Shown: piece by piece, positions 48,641 through 58,474 of the stretch | Layout: each line of letters begins with the position of its first letter | Position numbering within the stretch: position 1 is the stretch's first letter | Assembly (NCBI GenBank): GCA_947650285.1 | Contig: CANTFL010000608.1 | Span: 124,001 to 188,000 of the forward strand | Origin: Hyaloperonospora brassicae | Lineage: Eukaryota > Oomycota > Peronosporomycetes > Peronosporales > Peronosporaceae | Direction of reading: 5' to 3' | DNA length: 64,000 nucleotides | Translations under genes and position numbers: made by a program | The notes under the pieces: generated by a model | Seen by the model: the letters and a program-made list of their open reading frames with translations, nothing else | Databases searched by the model: none | Told to the model about the DNA's origin: nothing

Positions 48641-50131
48641 CTAGCAGGTGAATTTTGTCACACTTTCTACTATACAATCAGCAAGCCCTTGTATTGACTC
48701 AGTACAAGATTGTGCGTTCCCAAGACTATACATAAATCGTACGTGCAGAGGGTCTACAGAATATGAGCAAGAGTTGGTCAGAATAAAAGGAAGATAAACA
48801 AGTATAAATAATATCGTTTATTTTCGTTATGAAATCTCCTATTAACATACCTATACTATAGTTGACTACGAACATTTAATGTGTAGTCTCGCTCATCGCC
48901 CATTGAGCACGTTTAGTAGCAATTTGTGGTGTCGATATCATGGCCTATATCAATGAATAATGGAGCAAAACTGGTAATTACCTCTTAATGCAATATTCTA
49001 ACCAAATTGACTCGCAAGAGTTGTATTGTAAATATATTATTATTCAAGATGAGATCTACATTGACACAAGTCGTGCCAATGACATGTAACAGGCCTACCC
49101 CGTTACAGTGTGGCAGATTCGTGCTCGTCCTTAATCATACGCATTGTTTTTTTAATCGTGACAATGCCCGCGGTTGCATAACGAAATGCGATCGGCCTTC
49201 TAGACCGGTCATATTGTCTTTGGCCTTACTTTGATGGACCACCGAAGCCATGCTGTCATATGTGTATGCCAAATACGCAATGCGCAATAAAGCGGCTTCT
49301 TTGCACAGCCCTAAGTTTCGTATGCAAACGGTGGCCAATCGAGCTGTTCTGTTAGCATAAGTTACTTTTTCACAGCGTTCGAGCTATGTGTATGGGTCTG
49401 TTTACGAGAAAAGACCCGGACACATAGCTCGAAGGCTGTATAAAGCACTCCAATCGCGATGAGCTATCGAAGGCCGGCTGCTGTAGCTCTGCAAGCTACA
49501 CCTGTGTGTATCCTACATCAGTGGTCACATCGTTAGTTACCTTTCGCCCAACGTCTGAACGTGGTCATGTTCTAGACTCGGGCAAACCACAGTCAACATA
49601 TGCATCCAGCTTACAATCTCGAAAAGCGTTCGACACAAAATGAGGTTACCCGCATGTACTTCCTTTCCAAAACAAGTACTACTCAACCATCGCACACACC
49701 TCTGCCGATGCAATATACCGGCACGCGTTCCGTCCATCTCGCTGATGCTCGTTCAAGCTGCAATACTACACAAACAGGCAGGTAAACACGGAACGGCCGT
49801 CGAAAGGAGAGCGCAAGTCGTCACGACGTCTGCTCTTCCATTGATGAAAGCAAATTCTATTATTAGAGCATAGTGGTCCAAGCTCAGTACAGTCCCATCG
49901 AATTTACAGCGACAAAGCGGAATCTTACTTCGTTCATGTTGTCAGCCCATCCGCGACCCGTCGGCACTCAAATGCTATCATTCGCCGTCAAATCATCGTA
50001 TCAAATCGATTATGCGGCTGCAACATCCACCTACCGGAATCACCCCACTAGAAACGATGTAACTGTGGCAGCAATATCTCGAATATAATGAAGATCTAGC
50101 CAGGGCTTTACGGCGTGGACTTAATCCGTAG
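48641..50131. other. No recognisable gene; contains a 23-bp LTR-terminus-like hairpin
   Basis: Mixed sequence. At 49085-49107 a 23-bp unit begins TGTAAC and ends CCCCGTTACA, like the two termini of the hairpin-tiled LTR joined together, without a target duplication. Near 50000-50130 a decayed plus-strand reading ends LEYNEDLARALRRGLNP and a stop; I do not recognise it. Confidence 0.4.
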
Positions 50132-50363
50132 TACAGTAGAACCTGTCTAAAGTAAAATCGTTGGGACCGAAGTCATGGTATTACTTTACGGGGGTTATTA
50201 ATTTAGGCGGGGACAGAAAATTTAAGGAATAATTAAGTGGGAAAAAATTGCGATCGGCTTTGTTTACATTTTTGATTCTTGCTGCAGCCGCCACCCCCAG
50301 TCAACCCCCTCAATTATATAAAAAGGGTGTTCCCCGTCTCCCGTTAACTTTTCTCCCTCTAAT

Positions 50364-50491
50364 ATGCCTCCGAAAGGCGCTCAGTAAACGACAATGGCGG
50401 ACAAGATCCGCATTGCTTTGTCTAATTACCATGATAAGAATCCTCAGCTCAGCCAGAAGGAGCTTATTTAGTGGCTGGAACAGAGGCAAAA
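50364..50491 (+). pseudogene. pogo transposase pseudogene, N-terminal fragment
   Basis: Starts MPPKGAQ and continues MADKIRIALSNYHDKNPQLS, the first part of a CENP-B/pogo helix-turn-helix, with two stops (codon 8 and within ELI-stop-WLE). The frame runs into the CAAAA target site. It continues in phase on the other side of the gypsy element with VKVSQPTIS, the expected recognition-helix sequence. The gypsy element therefore interrupted a continuous domain. Confidence 0.8.
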
Positions 50492-50882
50492 TGTAACGGG
50501 GCAGCCCGTTACATGAAATTGTCACTTTAAGGAAAGTGACAATAAAGAATATAAAGATGGATATTCTTTAAACAATATCACCAAAGTGGTGATATTGAAG
50601 GGTCGACCAAAGGGTCTGTTCATTGGTTGATATCGTGATGATATCAACCCACCAATCGCCGCAAGACGCGCGCAATGAGTGGTGACGAGACGTCACCATA
50701 CATGCAGTTATATTAGTATAATTGAATTAAGTCAAACGAAGAGACAGTAGTTTAAAGACTTAATTCTATTAATATAACAGTTCTACTTTTACCCTACCTA
50801 CGCTTCCTCGCTTGCCACGTGTACGTCCGTCGGGGCACCCAAATCCCTTGCGTTAAGTTACGCAAGGGTGTGCCCCGTTACA
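50492..50882 (+). repeat. 5' LTR of the intact gypsy element
   Basis: 391 bp with 10-bp perfect terminal inversions. Successive hairpins include an 11-bp stem at 50518-50543 (ATTGTCACTTT, loop AAGG), AATATCACCA/TGGTGATATT at 50574-50597 and GGTTGATATC/GATATCAACC. Near the 3' end is CCCTTGCGT/ACGCAAGGG. No TATA box or poly(A) signal could be assigned with confidence. Confidence 0.95.
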
Positions 50883-50884
50883 CC

Positions 50885-50892
50885 TGGTAGCA
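50885..50892 (+). other. Primer binding site of the intact gypsy element
   Basis: TGGTAGCA begins two bases after the 5' LTR and is complementary to a tRNA ending TGCTACCA. This matches the type used by initiator-methionine-primed elements, but the match is only about 8 nt. Confidence 0.6.
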
Positions 50893-50926
50893 CTTTGTAG
50901 TCCTTCCAAGGACCACATCATCCAAC

Positions 50927-52081
50927 ATGAACATGTTGGATGAAGAAGACACCTTTCACGCCACGCGTGAAGGGTTTACCCATTTGAGTGACATCGAATG
51001 GGGTGCGGTAGAACGAATGAGTTCTACCGTAGGCGAACTCGTCGTTAGCACCATGTTGGAGTCTCTAGACAGAGACCAACAACATGCCGCTATTGCCAAG
51101 TTCATTCAGAATGAACTTGCTCTCGAGAGGGAGAAAGTAGCCTTGCTTCACCAGCAAGGCTCTCAACAGGCCGAGCAGTTGAGAGAACTCGGTGCTCAAC
51201 AGACGGAGCTGTTGAGACAGCAGCAATTCCATGCTGCTGTGGGCGGGACGGCGCATGCGCGTCGTCCCGAAGTCATGAAAGTTGACATCTCCAAGTACAG
51301 TGGAGTCCCGGAGGACTCCCTGTTACTATGGTTTGTCGAACTCGACAGAGCCCTAAGGGCTCGTCGCGTCGAAGATGAGCAAATGAAACTCACATTTGCT
51401 CAGACCCACTTGGCAGGGCGTGCCAAAACTTGGTCCCTGGGACTCGAGAGTAGCGACCCAAACGTGTTTAGGTCGCTAGATGACTTCAAGTCCCGGCTCA
51501 GACAAACGTTTGAGCCGCCACGTGCTGAGTTCAGGGCTCGTTCAGAGCTCCTGAAACTCAAGCAGGGTAAGCGTGATGTGCACGCTTACGCACAACATAT
51601 ACGACTCCTTGCGAGTAGTATAACTGCCAACCCAGTTCATGAACACACGTTGATTACGGTGTTCATGCAAGGGCTCGCAGAAGGGCCCGTCAGGAGCCAT
51701 CTGTTCCGCCTTGAGCTGAATACGCTTGAAGAAGCGATATCAGCCGCGGAACAGGAAGACTTTAGCATGAGACAGGCTCATGCTAGCTCAAACTCTTACC
51801 GTCCACCGAGACGACAAGAGATCGGAGGTCCAGAACCAATGGACCTCTGCTATGTTGAGAGCGAGAGACCTCGCTCTTCAAACAACAAGCGATTGCAGAG
51901 GTGCAATCGCTGTCAGAAGTTAGGGCACTACGCATACGAGTGTAGTGCTCCACGCCCAGTACCAAACAGTACTGAGCGAAATGGACGACCATTCGCCAGA
52001 AAGGGCAATGGGCGTGGGTCCAGCGCTGTTGCGAAGCCGCAACAGCGAGACGGACCATCAAAAAATGGTCGGGGTCAGTAG
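50927..52081 (+). CDS. gag: Gag polyprotein of the intact gypsy element
   Basis: 384 residues and fully open. Gag assembles the cytoplasmic virus-like particle and packages the element RNA. Residues about 45-105 are a Gln/Glu-rich helical, coiled-coil-like region. About 120-270 is the capsid-like retrotransposon Gag domain (SLLLWFVELDRALRARR, LAGRAKTWSLGLES, HAYAQHIRLLASSI, VFMQGLAEGPVRSHLF). A single CCHC zinc knuckle, CNRCQKLGHYAYEC, is at 326-339, followed by a basic Arg/Gly/Lys tail. The ATG at 50927 is the first in frame after the primer site. It sits in an 11-bp hairpin (50919-50942). The stop TAG (52079-52081) overlaps the pol frame, which is open from 51976, so Pol is probably made by -1 frameshifting at 52060-52066. 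Confidence 0.95.
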   Translation: MNMLDEEDTFHATREGFTHLSDIEWGAVERMSSTVGELVVSTMLESLDRDQQHAAIAKFIQNELALEREKVALLHQQGSQQAEQLRELGAQQTELLRQQQFHAAVGGTAHARRPEVMKVDISKYSGVPEDSLLLWFVELDRALRARRVEDEQMKLTFAQTHLAGRAKTWSLGLESSDPNVFRSLDDFKSRLRQTFEPPRAEFRARSELLKLKQGKRDVHAYAQHIRLLASSITANPVHEHTLITVFMQGLAEGPVRSHLFRLELNTLEEAISAAEQEDFSMRQAHASSNSYRPPRRQEIGGPEPMDLCYVESERPRSSNNKRLQRCNRCQKLGHYAYECSAPRPVPNSTERNGRPFARKGNGRGSSAVAKPQQRDGPSKNGRGQ

Positions 52082-52099
52082 GGGCGGAGCGCCCTACTG
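52060..52099 (+). promoter_or_regulatory. Candidate -1 ribosomal frameshift signal between gag and pol
   Basis: The heptamer A AAA AAT (52060-52066) is in the X XXY YYZ phase of the gag frame. It is followed by a 9-nt spacer and an 8-bp stem-loop (CAGTAGGG, 52076-52083; CCCTACTG, 52092-52099), in which the gag stop codon is embedded. The pol frame is gag -1, is open from 51976 and has no ATG near its start. The layout fits classic retroviral -1 frameshifting. Because hairpins are everywhere in this element, the stem alone is weak evidence; slippery site, phase and spacing together are good evidence. Confidence 0.65.
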
Positions 52100-52131
52100 A
52101 TCCAGCAACCTCAAGAGAATTTGCAAATCTC

Positions 52132-55100
52132 TTGACGAAAGTTGCTCCAGATACACAATCATTGTGTGTCTCTGCACCTGGTGATGACGTTTCGCTCATC
52201 ACCTTGAAGTTGGAAGCGACAAATGATTTGTCGCTTCGTGCCCTAGTAGACTGTGGGGCGTCGAACAACTTTGTTCGTCGCCAGTCACTAGAGGGTCGTA
52301 GGCTCAAGTTCGTTGAGCGCGACATTCCCCTCACAAGGATGACGGTGCGCCTTGCAACAGGCGCATCGATAACCGTTGAGAAACGTGTAGTAGGAATCCA
52401 CTACACGTTAGAGGGCGAACAGTACGATGATGACTTCATCGTACTAGATCTGGATGACAAATTTGATGTCATCCTGGGATTACCTTGGCTCAGAAAGTAC
52501 GAGCCAAGGGTGAGCTGGCAGCATCGATCCGTGAAGATGCCTGCTGCTTGTTCATCAGATGGCCATCTGATGAACATCTTGGAGCGTCCACAAGCGTGTG
52601 GATGTTCTGCGAGTGAGTGCGATGGCCTCACTTGCGGTACGGTCGTTAGCACGACTGCACAAGATCACAGTGTAGTTGATCACTACACTGTGGAGCAAGC
52701 TCCCGGCGGCTGTACAGAAGTACAGGCTGCGCCGAAGGTCCACCACTCGAATAAGTCGAGTGGACCGGGACATGGATGCATGCCTAGCGGGCAGCATCTT
52801 AGAAGAAAGAAGTCTGTTGCCCCCAAGGGGCAACATGAAAATCCTAGGTCGACTGGAGAGTCGACCGTAGAGGATCGGTTCCTGACTGTGGTTGCACAGC
52901 CACAGTCGGAAGACGTCGAGGGAATAAGTCCCCACGTACTTGAGGAAGGAATTCCTCAAGAGTCGCTTGCTGAGGGATTAGGCCCTCAGCAACCTGTGGA
53001 AGCAAGTTCCCAGGAAGAAACCGAGACGTTGAACGTCTTGGTTAATGACGGATCAAGCGTAGGCGCTTATACGCTTGATCTGATTGTGCCTCCGAAGTTG
53101 ACTTCGGAGATAACTCAGTTGCCAACGCTAGAACCGAAACGGTTCTTGCGTGATCTGCGTAGTGGCAAAGTCAAGCAGATCTGCATACTCGTCACAGAGG
53201 ACGAGTATGTGACCGATATTCGGTCGGCAACAGTATTTGCTGAGAACGAACGGGTTCTCAGCAGCTCATCGATGGACGAAAGTGTCCTCGATGAGAAGAC
53301 TCGGATTGAGCGATACGCGTCCCAATCCTGGGAGTCACTTCAGGCAAATCCTTTGTATAAGGATTTGATCGAATTCAGGGATGTGTTCCCTGAATCCGTA
53401 CCTTGCGAGTTGCCTAAGGACAAAGGCACTCGACACGAGATCGAGCTCAAACCGGGCTCGAAATACTGTGTCATGAAGCAGTGGCCACTGCCTCGTGAAC
53501 AAGTGATAGCGATCGACAAGTTCTTTGCCGATCGCTTAGCAGCGGGCCATGTGAGGGAATCAACATCCCCTCACAGCTCTCCGACCTTCTGTGTGCGAAA
53601 GGCCACAGGAGGGTGGCGGATAGTGCACGCATTCAACAAGTTGAATGCTGCAACGGTACCGGCTCAGACGCCGATACCGAGGAAGGACGTAATCATAGAT
53701 GGTATGTCAAAGAGTACCATCTTTTCGTCCATGGATCTGATGGATGGATTCTATCAGATCCTGATGCGTGAACGGGACGTCCCGTTCACGGCAGTGAGTA
53801 CCCCCAGCGGGATGCTGTGGGAGTGGCTAGTGATGCCACAGGGGCTGAGTAATGCCCCTGCAACATTCAACAGATGTGTAACAAATCTGTTGAGACCGGT
53901 GCGAGACTTCGCACCGAGTTACTTCGACGATGTGTTCGTCCATAGCCGGGCTATGGACGGAAAGACGGACGTTGAAGTTCACAGAACTCACGTTCGTCAG
54001 GTTCTTCAACTTATGCGCAAGCATAAGTTGTACGCCAACCTCAAGAAGTGTATATTCGCGGCTAGCGAAATACCACTTCTTGGGTGCATCGTGGGTAAAC
54101 ACGGCGTACGCCCTGATCCCGAAAAGATCAAGGCGATCACCGACTGGCCAGTGCCAGTCGATGTCAAGGGACTAAGGAAGTTCCTTGGTCTTGCGGCGTA
54201 CTTGCACAAGTACTCGCGCAACTACGCCGAGATGACTGTTCATCTTTCTTGTCTGCTCAAGAAAAATGTCAAGTGGTCATGGAACGCTGAGTGCCAGCGT
54301 TCCTTTGAAGGTATCAAGCAAAGCTTGATGCAATCGCCGATCTTGGCGATTGCAGATCAGGACAGACCATTTCATGTGGTCTGTGACGCCAGCGATTTCG
54401 CAATCGGCTGTGCGTTAATGCAGTTCGATGCAGATGGCGCGGAGCGCGTCATCTGTTATCAGTCGCGTCAGCTGCAAGCAGCTGAGCGTAATTACCCAGT
54501 GCATGACAAGGAACTCCTTGCCATGAAGTACGCACTGGCTAAGTTTCGCGTCTATCTCTTGGGAGATAGACCGTTTGTTGTCTACACGGACCATGCGTCA
54601 TTACGCACGGCCGTAAACAGCCCACACCTCTCGCAAAGAATGGCGAGGTGGCTGTCTTTCTTCGCGGAGTATAACTTCTCCGTGGAGTATAAACCGGGAC
54701 GACTCAATGTCGTCGCGGATGCTCTTTCGCGCCGGCCCGATTTCGAGCCGGACGCACAATCCAACAGTGAGGATAAGCCCACTGTTGCGACACTGTCAGT
54801 CAGTGTCCCGTCGTCAAGTTTACTTGACGACGTACGAAAGGCATACGCGGAAGATAAGGATCTTCTGCGATTGATGGATCATCTGGTGAATCCATCCAGT
54901 AAATCCATGAGGGATTTACCGGCTTTGTACCGATCCTCATCGGATCGGTATAGTACACGCAACGGATTGCTGTACTATACAGCTGTTGCCGACGACACGC
55001 CTCGTGTCGTCGTACCCGCTCATCATGATTTGCGTTTGCGCATCATGTATGAGTGTCACGATGCCCCAACAAGCGGCCATCGTGGAAGGGAAAAGACTTA

Positions 55101-56976
55101 CCTCACGGTAAGTCGCGACTTTTACTGGCCCCGCCAGTATCAGTTTGTTCGCAAGTACATACGTGCTTGCGAAGTTTGTCAACGGGTGAAGCCTAGTCCT
55201 TCATCCCGTGCGCCATTGCAGCCTCTGCCTGTTCCGACAGAGTGCTGGCAGTCCGTTTCAATGGACTTCGTCTTCGGGTTTCCCGAAGACGCTCACAAGA
55301 ATAATGGTATTCTTGTGTTTGTTGACCGATTCAGCAAGATGGTCCATCTTGCTGCTGTCCCTGAGTCAATCAAGGCTCAAGGTTGTGCTCGTGTCTTTCT
55401 AGACACGGTCTTTAGACTCCACGGGTTACCCCGTGAACTCGTATCCGACCGTGACCCTCGGTTCACGGCGGAATTTTGGCAAACCGTGTTCCGTACTCTC
55501 GGAACACGATTGAAGATGTCCACTTCTGACCATCCAGAAACAGATGGTCAGACGGAACGTGCGAACCGTGTCCTCGAAGAGATTCTTCGAGGATATGTCC
55601 ACTCGTTTCCGAGTTGGAGCGAATTCCTACCCATGGTGGAATTCGCCATCAATAATTCGGTGCATGCTTCAACACAGCACACACCGTTTTACGTGAATGG
55701 CCTACGCCATCCACGAGTGCCCACCCTTATAGAGTGTGACTCTTGGATAAGGGGGGGAGGGACTCGCTCGAGCAAAAACCGTTTTGGCTCTTGCTCATCA
55801 CGTGTCGACGCAAACGTCGTCACGTATGATGCCGATGTCGATCAAGTCGACATCGATGAAGAAGATCATCTCAATAATAGCGACGACGCTATTATTGATT
55901 CGGATGATGATGACGATGCTGGTATATTCAGCATCGCCAACGATTATGTCAGCGAGGAAGAAGACAACCTCGCTGAAGAAGAGAGCAATCTCTTAGCAGT
56001 GCGCACGAAGCGCACTGCCAGACAAAACAAAGAGTCAGCAGAGAACTTCCTGCTGACTCGAGAAGCGGTAGTCCGTTTCGTTCAGGACTCCATCGCAAAT
56101 GCGGTGGACCGTCAGAAACGGAACGCAGACAAGAATGGAAGAGCAAATGTTCTTTCATTTAAGGTTAACGACCTAGTACTACTGTCTACGGTAAACTTAC
56201 CTGGACATGCAGTCACTAGTGTCGGCAGTAGTAAACTACTGCCGAAATACATTGGGCCATTTCGAGTGTTGCATCGCAAGGGCAATGCATACACACTCGA
56301 ATTGCCACGTAGGATGCGCACGCATCCTACGTTTTACGTGGGGAGGCTTAGGTCGTACTGTCAGTACGAGCCTTCTTCTTCCGATGAAGATAGCCCCCAC
56401 GTTCAAGAACATCCATCAAGTTCTTGCGTTCGCGCTCCAGACGATCCGTCTGGTCGCGCAGATATGATACCTCGGTACTCAACCGAGATATCTCCCCGCG
56501 AGCTGTCGCCAGCTCGCCGAATAGGGAGCGGACATCCCGCTCGACCTGAAGCTGCGCCGTGGCATAATCGGCGCGATCCCTCGCCCGATCAGCCTCGTGA
56601 CCCTTGCGGTTCTTCCGCACGGTATCGGTCAAAGCGTAGCGCCGGTCGCGCTCGTGCTTCAAGTCATCGCGCAATTCATCGATTGCGCGATCCATCTCGT
56701 AAGGGTCGAGATGGTGAACCGAATCATCTGGAGGAGGTCTTTCCTCCTCCACCACATCCTTTGGTGGATGCTCACGGTGATCAACGCTTTCTAGTGGAGC
56801 GTATCTTGAATCACCGTGACGATTCAGGATCAAGGACGAGCTACCTCGTCCAGTGGCGGGGGTATCCACCCTCTTGGAACAGCTGGGAGCCCCGCTCTCA
56901 GCTGTTGATGGATGTTGAAGGTCTCGTCCGCCAGTATGACGAGACCCATCCGATGAGTCCTGTGGCCCATCGGTAA
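52132..56976 (+). CDS. pol: Pol polyprotein of the intact gypsy element
   Basis: 1614 residues from 52132, where the codon is TTG, not ATG; the true N-terminus is probably the Gag-Pol frameshift product. Domains in order follow. Retropepsin has VDCGAS (Asp40 of this frame; Cys replaces the usual Ser/Thr). RT at about 430-640 has the YFDD box at 597-600. RNase H is at about 735-870 (CDASD with Asp752, [19 protein letters not shown]). Integrase has an HHCC finger (about 980-1025) and a core with Asp1045, Asp1106 and Glu1142 (D,35,E spacing). An acidic Asp/Ser linker follows. A C-terminal chromodomain ([11 protein letters not shown]...[17 protein letters not shown]) ends at 56976. All key residues seen are present. 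The last 629 bp overlap the antisense ORF. Confidence 0.95.
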   Translation: MTKVAPDTQSLCVSAPGDDVSLITLKLEATNDLSLRALVDCGASNNFVRRQSLEGRRLKFVERDIPLTRMTVRLATGASITVEKRVVGIHYTLEGEQYDDDFIVLDLDDKFDVILGLPWLRKYEPRVSWQHRSVKMPAACSSDGHLMNILERPQACGCSASECDGLTCGTVVSTTAQDHSVVDHYTVEQAPGGCTEVQAAPKVHHSNKSSGPGHGCMPSGQHLRRKKSVAPKGQHENPRSTGESTVEDRFLTVVAQPQSEDVEGISPHVLEEGIPQESLAEGLGPQQPVEASSQEETETLNVLVNDGSSVGAYTLDLIVPPKLTSEITQLPTLEPKRFLRDLRSGKVKQICILVTEDEYVTDIRSATVFAENERVLSSSSMDESVLDEKTRIERYASQSWESLQANPLYKDLIEFRDVFPESVPCELPKDKGTRHEIELKPGSKYCVMKQWPLPREQVIAIDKFFADRLAAGHVRESTSPHSSPTFCVRKATGGWRIVHAFNKLNAATVPAQTPIPRKDVIIDGMSKSTIFSSMDLMDGFYQILMRERDVPFTAVSTPSGMLWEWLVMPQGLSNAPATFNRCVTNLLRPVRDFAPSYFDDVFVHSRAMDGKTDVEVHRTHVRQVLQLMRKHKLYANLKKCIFAASEIPLLGCIVGKHGVRPDPEKIKAITDWPVPVDVKGLRKFLGLAAYLHKYSRNYAEMTVHLSCLLKKNVKWSWNAECQRSFEGIKQSLMQSPILAIADQDRPFHVVCDASDFAIGCALMQFDADGAERVICYQSRQLQAAERNYPVHDKELLAMKYALAKFRVYLLGDRPFVVYTDHASLRTAVNSPHLSQRMARWLSFFAEYNFSVEYKPGRLNVVADALSRRPDFEPDAQSNSEDKPTVATLSVSVPSSSLLDDVRKAYAEDKDLLRLMDHLVNPSSKSMRDLPALYRSSSDRYSTRNGLLYYTAVADDTPRVVVPAHHDLRLRIMYECHDAPTSGHRGREKTYLTVSRDFYWPRQYQFVRKYIRACEVCQRVKPSPSSRAPLQPLPVPTECWQSVSMDFVFGFPEDAHKNNGILVFVDRFSKMVHLAAVPESIKAQGCARVFLDTVFRLHGLPRELVSDRDPRFTAEFWQTVFRTLGTRLKMSTSDHPETDGQTERANRVLEEILRGYVHSFPSWSEFLPMVEFAINNSVHASTQHTPFYVNGLRHPRVPTLIECDSWIRGGGTRSSKNRFGSCSSRVDANVVTYDADVDQVDIDEEDHLNNSDDAIIDSDDDDDAGIFSIANDYVSEEEDNLAEEESNLLAVRTKRTARQNKESAENFLLTREAVVRFVQDSIANAVDRQKRNADKNGRANVLSFKVNDLVLLSTVNLPGHAVTSVGSSKLLPKYIGPFRVLHRKGNAYTLELPRRMRTHPTFYVGRLRSYCQYEPSSSDEDSPHVQEHPSSSCVRAPDDPSGRADMIPRYSTEISPRELSPARRIGSGHPARPEAAPWHNRRDPSPDQPRDPCGSSARYRSKRSAGRARASSHRAIHRLRDPSRKGRDGEPNHLEEVFPPPPHPLVDAHGDQRFLVERILNHRDDSGSRTSYLVQWRGYPPSWNSWEPRSQLLMDVEGLVRQYDETHPMSPVAHR

Positions 56977-57952
56977 ACACGCGCCCTAGGCGCTTGTAGA
57001 CGGATTGCAAGTTTGCAATCGCGTCACGCATCTCAGCCGAGATGTGTGCCCTTCCCCAGGGCGAATTTAGGGAGTACACATCCCTATGTGCACGCTGCGA
57101 GTTGTCAACACAACTCGCACAAGGGTCTCCCCATGTGAGGCAAGGAATGCCTGCCTCACTCGATAAACAATGCAACCGGTACCTAGCACCGGTTGGCGTT
57201 CGCCGTTCGAACCTGAGGCGTGTCGCCTCAAGTTTCTTGAGCCACCCTTCTCGTCCAAAATTCTTTACGTTTTGGACGAACGCGTTCCACGCAGCCAAAA
57301 GCGATGTTTTGTCACGCTTTTGGTTGCTGTTGTACCATCGATGTCTAAGAAAGACATCGAGATAAAAATCTTCTTCAGCGCGAAAGTTCTTCGCGCTGGA
57401 ACTCAAGCCGTGAAGCTCGGTTGCATCGAATAAGGGTATTCGATGGTGTTGGCCTGTCTCGTGAGACAGGCTATTGATGAGCTGTTCGGGCAAACGCCAC
57501 GGCTTCAACTCATCACGCTTCACAGTGGTACCCTTGTCGGTACCACGGCTCCCAGATTGACGACGGCTCGCGCCATCGTCATCACGCTCGTGCGAAGACG
57601 CACGAGCCGGCGGTGGTGAGGAATAGAACTCACCACCCTGATCATCGTCATCACTGCCGAACAGACTGTGATGCAAATCACGAGTCCGTTCGTTCGGCAG
57701 TGGTCTTGGCGAATACTGAGGCGTCGCCGGTGAGCGAGACGCCTCTGGAGCATTGCCCGAGTCAGACACGTCTGACTCGCCAGAGTAGATGACCTCCACA
57801 TCAGGGTCATCGTGCGCACGCGGTGTGATACCGCGTGCACCTGCAGCACCTGTTGCTGCAGGCGAAGAAGGGGCGGCAGACGACGAAGCGTCTGCCGCAG
57901 AGGCTTGCACAGCACCAGGCTGTGTGGGTCTTGAGTCACCTCGCATAGACAT
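56348..57952 (-). CDS. 534-residue antisense ORF in the intact gypsy element
   Basis: Unrecognised protein encoded opposite the 3' part of the element. Residues 1-145 are low-complexity and disordered-looking (Ser/Ala/Pro, then Asp/Glu patches). About 150-330 looks globular ([49 protein letters not shown]), with a Cys cluster C262, C271, C278 and C281 that could bind metal. About 331-415 is loose. 420-516 is strongly coiled-coil ([39 protein letters not shown]). HRKKKAR near 523-529 resembles a nuclear signal. No membrane segment or signal peptide. Residues 326-534 are antisense to the pol chromodomain end, with pol third positions facing second positions here. The start codon lies in the loop of a hairpin (57940-57966). 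Antisense ORFs are known in some plant gypsy elements and in HTLV-type retroviruses; no homology is claimed. Confidence 0.75.
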   Translation of the reverse strand: MSMRGDSRPTQPGAVQASAADASSSAAPSSPAATGAAGARGITPRAHDDPDVEVIYSGESDVSDSGNAPEASRSPATPQYSPRPLPNERTRDLHHSLFGSDDDDQGGEFYSSPPPARASSHERDDDGASRRQSGSRGTDKGTTVKRDELKPWRLPEQLINSLSHETGQHHRIPLFDATELHGLSSSAKNFRAEEDFYLDVFLRHRWYNSNQKRDKTSLLAAWNAFVQNVKNFGREGWLKKLEATRLRFERRTPTGARYRLHCLSSEAGIPCLTWGDPCASCVDNSQRAHRDVYSLNSPWGRAHISAEMRDAIANLQSVYKRLGRVFTDGPQDSSDGSRHTGGRDLQHPSTAESGAPSCSKRVDTPATGRGSSSLILNRHGDSRYAPLESVDHREHPPKDVVEEERPPPDDSVHHLDPYEMDRAIDELRDDLKHERDRRYALTDTVRKNRKGHEADRARDRADYATAQLQVERDVRSLFGELATARGEISRLSTEVSYLRDQTDRLERERKNLMDVLERGGYLHRKKKARTDSTT

Positions 57953-58071
57953 GTTAACTATGCGAGGTCAAGCGGAAAGTGAATGGAACGGACCCAACAA
58001 GTGCTCCCTGTCCCAATGGTGGCCAACGGGTGGCCTCCATATTTTCGATAGTCACACGGTGACTATCAGTT

Positions 58072-58080
58072 AAGGGGGGG
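58072..58080 (+). other. Polypurine tract of the intact gypsy element
   Basis: AAGGGGGGG ends three bases before the 3' LTR, the position expected for plus-strand DNA priming. Confidence 0.8.
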
Positions 58081-58083
58081 TGA

Positions 58084-58474
58084 TGTAACGGGGCAGCCCG
58101 TTACATGAAATTGTCACTTTAAGGAAAGTGACAATAAAGAATATAAAGATGGATATTCTTTAAACAATATCACCAAAGTGGTGATATTGAAGGGTCGACC
58201 AAAGGGTCTGTTCATTGGTTGATATCGTGATGATATCAACCCACCAATCGCCGCAAGACGCGCGCAATGAGTGGTGACGAGACGTCACCATACATGCAGT
58301 TATATTAGTATAATTGAATTAAGTCAAACGAAGAGACAGTAGTTTAAAGACTTAATTCTATTAATATAACAGTTCTACTTTTACCCTACCTACGCTTCCT
58401 CGCTTGCCACGTGTACGTCCGTCGGGGCACCCAAATCCCTTGCGTTAAGTTACGCAAGGGTGTGCCCCGTTACA
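58084..58474 (+). repeat. 3' LTR of the intact gypsy element
   Basis: 391 bp, identical to the 5' LTR on direct reading, followed by the CAAAA target duplication and the pogo transposase. Confidence 0.97.

Larger units (their letters stand above)
50492..58474 (+). mobile_element. Intact Ty3/gypsy retrotransposon, hairpin-tiled, with antisense ORF
   Basis: A 7983-bp element with two identical 391-bp LTRs (TGTAACGGGG...CCCCGTTACA) and a perfect 5-bp target duplication CAAAA (50487-50491 and 58475-58479). It has a tRNA primer site, open gag and pol, a polypurine tract, and a 534-codon ORF on the opposite strand. LTR identity and open frames indicate a very recent insertion. The order protease, RT, RNase H, integrase, chromodomain places it with chromodomain-bearing Ty3/gypsy elements. 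The whole sequence is packed with short inverted repeats (see findings). Confidence 0.97.

Noticed and set aside
50518..50543. LTR hairpins as transcription terminators
   Set aside because: Eukaryotic Pol II does not use hairpin terminators of this type, and such stems occur throughout the element.
55208..55996. Additional small ORFs in other frames across integrase and linker (for example 64-70 codons)
   Set aside because: They are frame shadows of pol; stop-poor frames are expected where hairpins make both strands alike.
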